Positions 1 to 11,681 of a stretch of DNA of 64,000 bases are shown in pieces. The first letter of the stretch is position 1. Every line of letters starts with the position of its first letter. Location of the stretch: the NCBI RefSeq assembly GCF_036785885.1, contig NC_092312.1, forward strand, positions 17,006,001 through 17,070,000, given 5' to 3'. The translations under genes were made by a program, and so were the position numbers. The DNA comes from Coffea arabica. Its lineage: Eukaryota > Streptophyta > Magnoliopsida > Gentianales > Rubiaceae. The notes under the pieces were generated by a model, which saw only the letters and a program-made list of their open reading frames with translations, was not told where the DNA came from and did no database searches.

Positions 1-3000
1 TATGTGTCACATATGGATCTGAAATTCCAAAAATCTCGTACAAATTAGGCTCAGCAACAGGGGCAGAAAAGGTAGTATTGATGTTCTCAGTAACTTGTTG
101 GCTATTTTGTGATGAAGTTACTTTCTTTGCTACACGTCTAGTGCCTTTTCCCTGCACAACAGTAATATGAATAATGAATATGTCCAGTAGTTATGTTGGT
201 AAGAATATAAATCAAATTCTGGAAATAAGAAAACTTTATAGCTTTTTTCACTACTCTTCTGGTTGTCTTCTTAGCAGTGGAGCTAATACCTTCAACCTAG
301 AACATGAGATTAAAACCATTTTCATTAAGCAAATAGAAAATCACAGGACTTTAATCAAATATGTAATATTTTATCACTCACAGATATGCTATGGTTTGTA
401 TTCATTTGTGACAAGTTTGTTTCACATTATGCTTCATGCAATCCAGCAGATGACATCTATGATAGACTTACATCTTCATCACATTTTTGTTGCCTAAGCT
501 TGCATGTCCTTGTGTTATGACCCTTTTACATTTACAGATTTGTCCAACTCATCTTATTTTAACTCTTTTATCTTTCATTTCCTGCACCTCATCAGTAGAT
601 TTTCTCCTTTGTTTCTTGGGTCTTCCTGGTGCTCTTTCGTATGTTGGTGGGAATGGGGGCTAGACATTCACATCTGCCCAATCTTATTCTCCATGAAAAG
701 GTAGTATGCAGGACTCATAACACTTGAGATAAGTGTGCACTCTGTAACAGTCATCAACATACTCCATTGGATCCTTCATTACAATACAAAGTGCTGAAAT
801 TGCATGATAACAAGGTATCCCTGTTAAGTCCTATTTCCTATAAGAACATGTCTTCTCTTCAATGTTAACTGCATACTTTTCACCATAGGGATCAACAACT
901 TCATAATTAACTTCATTGGATTTGTAAGGCACACAGTAAGTTACCTTATCTATGTTCTCCCTCATTCTTTTCCTGATTTTTGGGCAGACTGCATATTTGC
1001 TCCATTTTTTTCTAGCTCTGTCTCTGTTTTCCTGCATTCTTGACATTATAAAATATCTCAATGACTTCATCATTGCAACAATTGACTCTTCTCTAGCATC
1101 TAAGATCTTGCTGTTGAAGGATTCACATATGTTATTCAGCAACATATCACACTTTGAGTAGGTACTGAAGTGTGATCTACTCCACTATGTCGGATTCTTG
1201 TCATCCAAACACTTAGCAGCTTCAGCATCAAGTTCAGCAATTGCCTCCATTCTTCTTCTGAATTGAATTGGAGTAGTTGCCTTAGTTGCTTTCCATAGAA
1301 CTTTCCTCATTGCCGCCCATTTGAACCTAGCAGATTACATGTTACTGTGCATATGTTTAACACAGAATCTGTGGGTTGCATTCGAAAAAACTGTTTCACA
1401 TGCTTTGATTATTCCCTTTTGCTTATCACTTATTATTGTCCACTCATAGTCCCTTTCAATATTCAAATCTTTCTTAAGTAATGTTAGAAACCAAATCCAA
1501 GAATCTTTGATTTCTCCCTCAGTTGCTGCATAAGCTATAGGATACATTCCATTATTAGCATCAACTCCAACTACTGTCAATAGTACACCTCCTGTTGCAC
1601 CTTTGAGAAAAGTTTCATCCAATCCAAACACAGGCCTACAAGCTGCTAAGAATCGCTGTTTTACCCCAACAAAGCACATGTATAATCTCTGAAATTTGCT
1701 CTGTCCAGTTACTGCATCACAATAGTCATCTACCAACTTCATAATTACTATACTACTTGGATTACTTCTCTCAATTTCATTGATATATCGAGACAGTTTA
1801 TTATATTGATCTATCTCACTACCTTTTGCCAAATTCTCTGCAATTTTCTTAACTCTATAGCCTTGATGTCTACTAAGATGATATTTGTGATCCTTCATTA
1901 CCATATTTTTGAAACTAACATAGTCCAGCATTGGGTACTTCCTAAATATGCAAACATACCTTTTTCCTATCCACCTAGACTTCACACTCTTGTTGTGGTA
2001 TGAAAATTCACATTTGTATTTCTTTTAAAATATTTTAACTTCCAATCTGACATCCCCTTTCATCCTCATAGCATATATGTACCAATCACACCTATCTTTA
2101 GGACATATTGCTCTAACTCTTATGCTATTACTCTTGACAAATTTAAATGATCTCCCTCTCCAAATGTTTCAGGTTTTAAGTGCTTCTTTCAACTCCTTGA
2201 AAGAAGAAAATATTTGTCTAAATTTAATTTTGGGGTTATTTTCATCCTTGGGATCGAACACAGGGGGTTCTCAAGCTTTTGTCTTCATCCGACCCTGTTT
2301 CACTACCAATATCAGTAGTTGAATTTGGAGCAGTATCTACGTCAGAATTGTCATCATCACTTTCAGTATCACTAGGCATTTGTTTCCTAGGCATGTGGCT
2401 CATCCTAACATCTATAGAGCTTTTTTTAAGATGCTTATTCAGATGCTCTTGTTTTCTATTTTCTACCCCTAACCATTCAGAATATTCATCAATATTTTCA
2501 TCATAATCATTATCATCTGAATTTTGACCATAATCTTAGTTTTCTCCTGAGAACTCCCCAAAATCAGAACCTGAACTAGCCATATATTTATCATCACTTT
2601 CATCCTCTTCATCTTCTAACACAAAGTCCCCATCCTCAATGTCAGACCCCCATTGTGATGCTAGTATATTATCAAGGGAAATCTCTACATACAAATCAAC
2701 CACCCTACCATAGTCAAAATACTCAGCACAATATGCATGCAATTCTCTATCATGTCTTAACAAACGAAATCCATATTTCTCGATTAGAATATGGTACTTT
2801 TTGTCACCAATAACTTGAAGTTGATTTTCTAGCATTCTATCCATTTCAAATAGACTAATGCCTGTGGCATCTATATGATAAAAAATCTTTAATTCTCCTC
2901 CCTCATAATGCACATCAGGTTTGGTTTCAATTTTTTCCCATAAATAACACTTCATAGTCACTTCAGTGCTATCACTGTCTGAATTTAGGGACAAAAAAAA

Positions 3001-3030
3001 AAAGAAACAAACACAATAAAAGGCTACCAT
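1..3030 (-). mobile_element. Mutator-like element (MULE) transposase, degraded, cut by the left edge
   Basis: The minus strand encodes a MURA-type transposase in pieces. From its N-terminus: a PB1-like region starting near 2955 (WEKIETKPDV, then MDRMLENQLQVIG); an acidic linker to about 2290; the MuDR DNA-binding region at 2040-2210 (FKFVKSNS, RVRAICP); the DDE core at 1335-1985, with GLDETFLKG and IISDKQKGI, then HRFCVKHMHSN; CESFNSKILDARE at about 1090-1125; a SWIM-finger remnant at 780-845 (GIPCYHAIS); a basic APGRPKKQRRK stretch near 600-630; and a zinc knuckle (GHNTRTCK) at 499-523. A classic donor GTAAGT at 466-471 and an acceptor at 152-153 define an intron, with a last exon at 1-151 running out of the window. 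In-frame stops lie near 2535, 2178, 1335, 1188, 831 and 690, so it cannot make full transposase. Terminal repeats were not found. Order and motifs make the family call firm. Confidence 0.88.
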
Positions 3031-4129
3031 AAGTGACGAATTAGATTATATAAGCAGGTAATTTGCACTCAATCAGCTTCAAGGACCACAAAAGCATGTT
3101 ACAAAATTGGGGATTTAACCCCCTGCCATATAAAGTTCAGACAAGAACCACAACAGCATGTTACGAAGTCTCATTTAACCAAACATTGTCTACTATGACA
3201 ACCCACACCAGAGAGACATACGGGACCACATACAATGGTAGACAAGTTTGTTTTTAGGGTTTTGTCAGAATGTCTTAAAAATCCAAAATTTAAGACATTC
3301 TTTGTCTCCCAAGTGAAAAATATCACCATTCATCATCACATTCTTACAATATAAGCATGAATTAAGCATGCGTAATGCTACATGAGGTAAAAATCACATA
3401 CCGTAATCTGGTGACGGTGCTCCATTCATTTCTTTTGGTCTTAGTGCTATTTCCTCCTCCCTGACTCACGAACAACTCCACTATCACTGATTCTTCAAGA
3501 TTTTGCTTCCGATTTGCTGGTTTTATGCATAATGTTAAGTCTGGTTTTTTGTTCTCATTTCTGGAGACCAAAGAGAAAGAAAGGGGGGAACATTTGCTAA
3601 TTGTGTTTTGTCTTTGCTAATTAAGAAGTGGGGCACCAGAAAGATGGAAATAATTTTTTATGGGTTTTCACGCATAAAAATTTGAGAAAAGGATTTTAAA
3701 TGTCGGCACGTGCTTTCACATGACTTGTTTTCGGCAAAAAATGAAGAAAATCAGTTAATTGTCTACTTTCGAGCAAAATTGAATCGATTGAGGACCGTAT
3801 TTGTTCTCCCCAATAGATTGGGGACTAGTTCCGCGCGTTTGTAATACATTGGGAACCAAAACTCCAATTGTCCCTTAAAAATTACACATTTTCATCATAT
3901 TTCAGATACTCAAATTAAGCTCGGTGTCAAAATTTTTTTTATTTATTTACTCATTTTCTGATCACCCCTAGTGATAGTTTTCATTGGATCAACTGCACCA
4001 CAAACTTTCAAGAGCGTCAACATTTTTGCCTTCTTGTTGATTTTTCCAACTTCTTCGTCCAATTTGTCAGACACACATTTGACCCTGATATATACGTCCT
4101 GGATTAAGAATAGAGTTTATTCCTTATTG
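3031..4129. other. Non-coding flank, probably the 5' part of the MULE
   Basis: No gene is recognisable here. Two copies of a motif around 'accacaaaagcatgttac' and 'accacaacagcatgttac' lie at about 3086-3160. A stretch at 3780-3885 (gaccgtatttgttctcccc, then gggaaccaaaactccaattg) reads like the subterminal non-coding DNA of cut-and-paste elements and may mark the right side of the MULE. No matching inverted end exists inside the window, so the boundary is unresolved. Confidence 0.35.
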
Positions 4130-4440
4130 ATCTTAATAGTAATTTAAGGAAATAGCTCTCCTGCTTGCCCGCTATTTCTGAAAGAAATAGAGTAAAGGGC
4201 AGGACCGATTAAAACACCCCTCGAGGGGGAGAGCGAAGCGAGGGGGTAACGTACCATTACTTGTAGCTATGAGTTATTGTCTTATGAGCTCCTTTTCTTA
4301 TAAGCTCTTCTTTCTCTTCCTCTTGCTATAGAGTTCCTTACGGTTTTTAGGCTTCATCTGGATAGAGAGAAAATGACAGAAAAGAAAGGATTCTGAGAGA
4401 AACCCGTACCGTTTCATTCATTTGGGAGTTCTAACATGCA
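4130..4440. other. Possible organelle-derived (mitochondrial-like) insertion
   Basis: This stretch differs from its AT-rich surroundings. It contains a perfect hairpin CTATTTCT/AGAAATAG near 4167-4190, the palindrome CCCCTCGAGGGG near 4218, and the phrase gagagcgaagcgagggggta. Such compact palindromic G/C-rich strings are typical of plant mitochondrial intergenic DNA. No mitochondrial gene or tRNA was recognised inside it. The call rests on style only. Confidence 0.35.
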
Positions 4441-5386
4441 CAGAAGAGAAAAGGAAAGAACGGATAGGAGTCCATCCAGCTGGTGAAAATTTTTCCTCCC
4501 AAAAGTGGGAAAAAAAGGACGGAAACAACTTGGGAGCCAAAAGACATTTCTAATATGATAATTTTATCCTTTAAAAGCTGATACAAAAATTTATTATTCC
4601 CATTATATCCTAAAGTTCATTTGTAAAAACACCGGTGCAAGGCTTTCTCAGCTCTTACTTTCAATACTTACAACTAGATTCACTTGGCTTTCTTCCATTC
4701 AATACCTACAATTCAATACAAAAGGTATTTCTTTAACTTAATCTCTTCTTTCTTTCTTTCTTTGCTTAATCTTCCTTAGAGAATTATGAAAAAAGAATTT
4801 TTCTTCCTGGCCTAGAAGGTCACAGGTCAGATACACTCTGGGTGCATTAGGGTGCTTCCATATACAATTTATGACCTGTGTGATTGCAAGACTTGAACAA
4901 TTAAATGAGCTTATACTTGAGTGCAAAAATACAATGACGTAAAGCAGTTTGATCTGGCATTTGTAAATTCAATGACACGCAAGTCATCTAATCCCACTAG
5001 CAGCACACAGACAAAAAGCAAAGTCTTACATCTATTGCTGAAGCCTTTTGATATACTTATATGGTTGATATCCTAGGCAAGATAAGAAAACATATGAAGC
5101 AAATTAGACAGAGTTTAATATCCAAGAGTGCTCAAATGCTGTTCTTCTAAAATTTTTCATTCAGTATAATACCTACTTTACTATCCACAGCTTTGGCTCC
5201 CTTTCATCCCCTCCCTCCGAAACTTGAGAAAGAAATTACTGAAAAATAATCAACGAAGCAGAAAAATTTTGAAAAAACTAGACTCTTTCTCCACAACCAC
5301 AAAACCTTCTCCACAGCTTTTTTTTTATTAACTAGTGAACTACTAATGCGAACTACCTAGAACAACGCCGCCACCATCATTGACCA
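4441..5386. other. Intergenic, nothing recognised
   Basis: Low-complexity T-rich and TTTC tracts lie at 4740-4765, followed by about 600 bases with no reading frame or repeat that can be supported. The 5' leader of the LINE probably begins within the last 100 bases, but no target-site duplication was found to fix its start. Confidence 0.3.
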
Positions 5387-7246
5387 ATGGAGGTCCAAAA
5401 TAGCCTCAATCCTAATGAAGACTCCGAAACAAAGCAGGATGAAGATATCCTGAGAAGAGGCCAGAAGAAGTTCAAATGAAGATCCATTGGCGAAATCGTG
5501 GAGAATCTTCACGCTGGCAGCAATAAGGGCGCAAGACTCACTGGATGGAATTTGCAAAGCCCACGCTCAGGAGCGGGCATCTGGGGCGAGAGGTCTTTCC
5601 TAGAGACACTTAAGGGAGTGAAACAGCCAGGGAAGTTCTACGATGGGGAAGGGGAGGAAATGGATCTGGATGAAGATTCTCTCATCTTGAAGTCAGACCT
5701 GAACAAGGAGGCTGAGATCCGAGAGTCAAAATTCCCCAGGGTGGACTCGGAGCAGGATGAAATCCAGAAATTTTGGCGACCTTGCAGGAGAAGCCTTGTG
5801 ATTAAGGTACTGGGAAAAAATGTGGGGTACAAAGCATTGGAGAATCGGTTAAGAGATTCCTAGGCACTACGGGAGGATTTCGAACTATTGGATTTAGAGA
5901 ACGGGTTTTTCATCTCGCGTTTCCGGACTAAAGAGGATTATCTAAGAGTGTTGGAAGAGGGGCCATGGACAATCCAAGGGCACTATATTACCGTTAGTAA
6001 ATGGAAGCCGGGTTTCAGGCCTTCAAGCGCAGACATCAAAACTATGTCAGCATGGGCTAGGCTGCCGGGACTGCCGGTAGAGCATTATGAAGAGGGGTTC
6101 TTGATGAGGATTGGCAACGCACTTGGCAAAGCTCTGAAGGTTGATTTCCAGACCCTATCAGCCATAAGAGGTAAATATGCGCGTCTGTGTGTGGAGGTGG
6201 GCTTGAAGAAGCCTCTAGTGCTCTTCGTATGGGTGGACAATGAACTCCAAGTAGTGGAATATGAGGGACTGAAGGCAATATGTTTTGAGTGCGGGCAGTA
6301 TGGGCATATCGCCACCACTTGCCGAAGTGAGACCGGGACGCCAGTGGCAGCTGCAGGGGATGAGGGACAAGATAAAACAAGAAAACAGGAGGAAGCGGAG
6401 AACAACCCATATGGGCCTTGGATGGTGGCAAGCAAAAGGAGAACAAGGGTGGACGGCAAGGCCAGGATAGGAACCGTCTAGCGGGGGACTAAGGACAAAA
6501 GCCAGCAAGACGTACAGAGACCGAGGGATAGTAACACAGAGGCGAATGGGAAGGGGGAAAGCCAGGTAGAGGGCTTGGCCTCAAATGGACTTGCCTGGGC
6601 AAAGGCGAATGGTTATAACGGCTCGAGATTCGAAGTTTTAAGTGACAATGGAGAAAAGGAACCAGTCCAATTGGAGAGGGACTCTAGGGAAATGCTTATG
6701 GAAAAAATCAATGCGATACCCAGTCCACCCCATGCGCTGGTGTTCCGAAGCCCTGAGGGGGCATTTGAACGAACTAAGGGAAAGGAAAATCAGAGTTATA
6801 GTAGCAAGAAACGAGAGCAAAAAGGAGACCTTCATACAGTAACGGTGAAAATGCCAGGGCAGAGCAAAGCAGTAGGTGGGCAGAGAGTTTCGATTATGAA
6901 AAGGGGTCTGAAACCAAAAGAAGGGGCAGCGACAATGGGGGAGTGCTCACGAAGGGTGGATGAGCCATGCCGGGACATCGTATTGCGCAATGCAGGGGGT
7001 GCAGAAGATACCCTAGACTGGTCATCGGATCAGGCAAGGAGGAGGGGGGAAGCAAGTGATATGGATCCCGATGACTCGCTAAACAACTACCAAGGGAGAG
7101 GGTCTTTAGAGCTGAGGGACAAAACCAACGTTCCAAACCAGTCACCGATAGAGGTAATCAATCTCGGGGATGATAATCTGGCCTGCTTAGGGAGGGGGAT
7201 CGAAATGGAAGAGGCCGATGGAGCCAGGGAAGGGGGATGCTCCTGA
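5387..7246 (+). pseudogene. LINE ORF1, Gag-like nucleic-acid-binding protein (broken)
   Basis: A single reading frame from ATG at 5387 to the stop at 7244-7246 (about 619 codons) is interrupted only by nonsense codons: TGA at 5477, TAG at 5861 and TAG at 6479. The part after 5888 has the DUF4283 pattern of plant LINE and Gag proteins (LENGFFISRF, EGPWTIQGHY, WARLPGLPVEHY, then GKYARLCVEV), followed by a CCHC knuckle CFECGQYGHIATTC at about 6283-6325 and a polar, charged tail. The product of such ORFs binds the LINE RNA. No frameshift is present, so decay was by substitution. The stop at 5861 falls where related proteins usually carry tryptophan (an inference from the family). Confidence 0.85.
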
Positions 7247-7274
7247 GTACTGCCATACTTGAATTTTTTAAATC

Positions 7275-10200
7275 ATGATGAAAATTGTCAGTTGGAATTG
7301 CCGTGGGGCAGCTAACCAGAGATTTTGGAGGAATCTTAAGGAAGTTCAGAACCAGTATAGACCAGACATTCTTGTATTGATGGAAATGAGAGTAGCGAGC
7401 GAGAAGGCAACACGAATCATGAGTGTTTTTCACTATGATAGCAAGATATGTGTTGAGGCAGCAGGATTCTCTGGAGGAATTTGACATGTTTTGGAACAGC
7501 TTAGAGCTTGACATTGAAGTAATAGGTACCAACTGGCAATTCATCCATGCTATGGTCCGGGATGAGTCGCAACAGGAGTGGCTACTATCTGCAATTTATG
7601 CATCACCGGAGATGGGTTTGCGCCGTGAGTTATGGAAATACCTCAAATTGGTAGGATCTCATATAAATTATCCATGGTTGATTATTGGGGATCTCAATGA
7701 GATAGTGGAAGCAGATAAAAAAAAAAGATGGAAGAGTGTTTTGGAGAGTGGGAAAGAACAACCTCTGGGATTGTATTAATAGCTGTGAGTTAATCGATTT
7801 GGGATTTAATGGTCCAGCTTTGACATGGAGCAATCTTAAGGAAGGGGGCGCAAGGGTTAGGAAACGTCTAGATAGGGCACTATGTAATGAAGAGTGGAGA
7901 ATTCAATTTCCAAAAGCAGCAGTTACACATCTTGCTCGAGCACACTCGGACCACCAACCCTTATTGTTAGAGGTTGCTATCAGAGGCAAGAAGCCAGCAG
8001 GACCTAAGCCTTTTAGATTTGAATTGGCTTGGTTGACACATCTAGATTTTATGGAAGAAATTGAGAGATGTTGAGGGATGGAGGACGATTTACTACAGAA
8101 CTTGTCGACCCTCTCAGAGAGACTTCAGACATGGAATAAAAAGGCTTTTAGGAACATTTTCCATAGGAAAAGAAGATGCTTAGTAAGGTTGAATGGCATA
8201 CAAAAGGCACTTTCCCTGAAAGAGTCGAAGTATTTGGAAAAGCTGGAGGAAAAATTAATCGTAGAATATAATAGAATTCTAGAGCAGGAGGAGGTGTTTT
8301 GGTATCAGAAGTCTAAGGTGACCTGGTTGAGGTGTGGAGACAGGAATACCAGATTTTTCCATCTTTTTACAATCGTAAAGCGAAAACGCAATGAAATATT
8401 GAGCCTCAAGAACAAGGACGGTCGATGGCAAACAAATAGGAAAATAGTAAGAGACATTGTAGTAGCTTTTTTTAAAAATCTATACAGTAGGGAGAATGAT
8501 CAGCCTTTGAATAGAGGAAGTGCCACTAGTTTTAAGGGCTTAACTACAAGACAGCAAAGCTGTTTAACACGTAGGGTGAGCGACATGGAAGTCAAGCGAG
8601 CTTTGTTTGATATGGGGAGCAATAAAGCCCCTGGGCCGGATGGTGTGTGTGCGGGGTTCTATCAGAAATGTTGGTCCAAAATAGAAGGCTCGCTAGTTAG
8701 GTGGGTGCAGGACATCTTCAGGAAGAAGGAGCTGCCGACTGGAGTGAATCGCACGCTAATAGCTCTTATACCAAAAGTGAAAAATCCAGAAGTTGTGGCA
8801 CATTTGAGACCAATTTCCTTATGTAATGTGAATTATAAGGTAGTGACCAAAGTAATAGTCAATAGATTGAGGCCTTTGCTAAATGATTTAGTGGGCCCAG
8901 AACAGGCAAGTTTCATTCCTGGCAGGCAAGCGTATGATAACGTGTTCATTATCCAGGAACTGTTACATACCATGAGGAAGATGAAGGGCAAGAAGGGTGC
9001 TATGATAATTAAGATAGATCTGGAAAAAGCTTATGATAGAGTTAGGTAGGATTTTTCACATCAGACTCTGGAGTGGGTTGGTATCCCTCAAGAGTTTATC
9101 AAACTAATCATGAGTTGTGTACAAGTGGAGGCAACCGCAATCTTATGGAATGGGAAAAAATCAGAGAGTTTTGTACCGTCTAGGGGTTTGAGGTAGGGGG
9201 ATCCCCTTTCACCGTATCTTTTTGTACTGTGCATAGAGCGCTTGAGCCATTTAATTTTGTAGGCCACGGAGGGAAAGAAGTGGAGAGGAGTGAAGGCATC
9301 AAGAACGGGACCGATGATAACTCACCTAATGTTTGCGGATGACTTACTTTTGTGTGCGGAAGCCACGCTATTACAAGGTCAAATAGTTAGGAGCATCATG
9401 ACTGAATTTTGTGGCATCTCAGGGCAGAGAGTCAACATGGAGAAAACTAAATTCTTCTGCTCACAGAATGTGAAAAGATCAGTAGTTGAGGAAATAAGTA
9501 AGATTATAGGGGTAAAAGAGACAAAGAATCTTGAAAAATACCTCGGCGTTCCACTTCTTCACTCAAGAGTCAACAAAGGCATGTTTCAGCCGCTATTGGA
9601 CCGTGTTAGAATGAAGCTAGATGGTTGGAAGAAAAGGAATCTTTCCTTTGCGGGGAGAGCCATTCTAGTTAAATCAGTTATGTCTGCTATACCAACGTAC
9701 CATATGCAGACAGCACTGATTCCGGTGGCGGTGCTAGAAGAGTTTGAAAAGTATGCTAGAGGCTTCTTTTGAGGGGATACCGAGGAGAACAGGAGGGTTC
9801 ACCATGTCAATTGGGATACAGTGACTTAAATGAAGAAAATGGGAGGTTTAGGGATTAAAAGACTGAGGAAAGTAAATGTGACAGTGCTTGCTACACGGAG
9901 CTGGAGGTTGTTTAGGGATGACCAGGCTTTGTGGGGAAAAGTGGCTAAGGAAAAGTATTGCAAGAACTTAACAGGGTTCAAGTGTTCTTCTAGGATTGGG
10001 GACTCCCATGGGTGGAAGAGCATTGCGAAAGGTAGTGAATTGCTTGAGAATGGAGTGCAATGGAGGCTTGGGAATGGATAGTCAATACAATTTTGGAGAG
10101 ATAAGTGGCTAGAGGATGTCCCACTACTGGATGAGTTAGAGCGGGTAATACCAGAGGAAGAAGTGGAGAAAAAGGTGAAGGATTACTGGAGCAATAATGG

Positions 10201-11324
10201 TTGGAATACTGATCAACTTCGAGCTTGGCTAAACCCGGAGCAGATGCATAAGCTAAGAAGCTTCTTCATCCTTCTTGGTTTAGATAACCCCGACCGGCTC
10301 TGTTGGAAGCTCGAGCCGACAGGTGTTTTCACCACCAAGTCGGCATACGAGTTAAATTGGTTAGAGGAGGAGTTGCAGGAGGAGTCGGCATGCTGGGAGA
10401 GAATATGGAAAATATAGAGTCCAGGAAGATGGCAATTTCTACTCTGGTTGGTGAGACATGGTAAACTTTTAACCAAGAGAAAAAGGCTAAAAGGAGGCTG
10501 AGCTCGACTCCTTACTGTCCAATATGTGGCACTGTGGTTGAATCAACCATTCATACGGTCCGCGACTGCGGATGGATAAAGAGATTATGGAAACAGTTTG
10601 TCATGCAAGATAGATGGGAGGAGTTTTTGAACAAATCAGTGCGGGATTGGGTGGACTGGAATCTAAAAGATGGAAGGATTGGAAGGAAGGGGAAAGAGGA
10701 CTAGCAACTGACATTCCAACAGATTGTGTATCTCGCATGGTCAGCCAGGAATTCCTTCTGCGCCACCGGTGATGAAGGGAAATTGGATATCAACAAGGCA
10801 GAGATTTGTAGCCGAATAGGGCAAGCCAGAGAAGCGCTCCTTAGAGGAGATGACTTGGGGAAAAAAGAAGAAAAATTTATCAGATGGAAAAGGCCTCAAG
10901 ATGGTTGGTGGAAGATGAATGTGGATGGAGCTGCAAACCGTACCTCTGGAAGGGCAGGAGCGGGAGGCCTTCTCAGAGATAGTTGGGGGAGGTGGAAAAC
11001 TGGTTTTATAGTGAATATCGGGCAAACAGATAATATGACAGCAGAACTATGGGTATACTCAAAGGTTTGGAGCTAGCTTGGAACGCTGGGGAACAGAAAG
11101 TGATTTTGGAAATGGATTCTAAAGCAGCTTTGGATCTAATACAAGGAGCAGGTCCGGATTCACCTTTATCCAACCTGATACGTCACATAAGGGATTACAC
11201 ATGTAAGGATTGGGTATGTAAGTTACAGTATGTTTGGAGAGAAGGGAATAAGTGTGCAGATTGGCTAGCTAAACAGAGTGTTAGCAGTGATCCAGGGATG
11301 CGGATCCTAACTGAACCTCCATAG
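7275..11324 (+). pseudogene. LINE ORF2: endonuclease, reverse transcriptase, RNase H (broken)
   Basis: ORF2 begins MMKIVSWNCRGA, the AP-endonuclease start, with GDLNEI near 7690 and HSDHQPLL near 7948. There is a frameshift near 7480 and another at the ten-A run 7717-7726. From 7736 to 10417 one frame stays open except for eight nonsense codons (8072, 9047, 9194, 9260, 9770, 9827, 10079, 10415). The RT motifs are KAPGPDG, LRPISLCNV, KIDLEKAYDRV and the catalytic FADDLLL at about 9330. A zf-RVT finger (CPICG, later H and C) lies near 10517-10575 in a shifted frame. RNase H shows NVDGAA, TAELW, EMDSKAAL and NKCADWLA (10915-11280), with a frameshift near 11050. Function of an intact copy: target-primed reverse transcription. 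Confidence 0.9.
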
Positions 11325-11421
11325 GAACTGCGAGAATTGATTGGTGCAGATATTTTAGGGGTTGCGACCCCGCGTTTTGTTGCTGTTTAAGAGGGTTGAC
11401 CTCTCCCATGTGAAAAAAAAA

Positions 11422-11681
11422 GGATTTTTTGTGTAGATTGTTATTGTTTATATTCTAAATTTTTTTGTTTATTTTCTGTCATAAAATTCTTGTCTGCGGG
11501 AAATCTTGATTTTTATATTATCGATTTGTGATTATATCTTGCATGGTTATGGTAAATGTAAGTTTCAGTGGTGATACATGAATATGAAATTTAAATGCAT
11601 ACATTCTGTTTGTTTATTTGCCTGTGTAAGTTTCAAATTGTAAAATGTATACATCACTTGGTTGCATTCCATTTTATTGAG
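11422..11681. other. Intron-like T-rich DNA upstream of the kinase remnant
   Basis: T-rich sequence with no reading frame lies between the LINE 3' end and an AG at 11680-11681 just before the kinase homology. It looks like the 3' part of an old intron. This would make the pseudogene a genomic, not a processed, copy. Confidence 0.35.

Larger units (their letters stand above)
5387..11421 (+). mobile_element. L1-type LINE (non-LTR retrotransposon), full-length but inactive
   Basis: The element has the plant L1 order: ORF1 with a DUF4283-like region and CCHC knuckle (5387-7246), then ORF2 with AP endonuclease, reverse transcriptase, zf-RVT and RNase H (7275-11324), then a short 3' UTR ending in an A tract at about 11412-11421. 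Both ORFs carry several nonsense codons, and ORF2 also has frameshifts, so it cannot move by itself. The 5' limit is taken at the first in-frame ATG of ORF1; the untranslated leader and target-site duplications were not resolved. It sits directly upstream of the methylthioribose kinase pseudogene and on the same strand. Confidence 0.92.

Noticed and set aside
6057-7544. Long minus-strand open frames under the LINE
   Set aside because: Shadows of LINE ORF1 and ORF2; the plus-strand frames carry the family motifs.
7736-10417. Pararetrovirus or LTR-retrotransposon polymerase
   Set aside because: The order endonuclease, RT, zf-RVT, RNase H with KAPGPDG and FADDLLL motifs and an A tail is LINE-specific; no protease, integrase, coat or movement protein is present.
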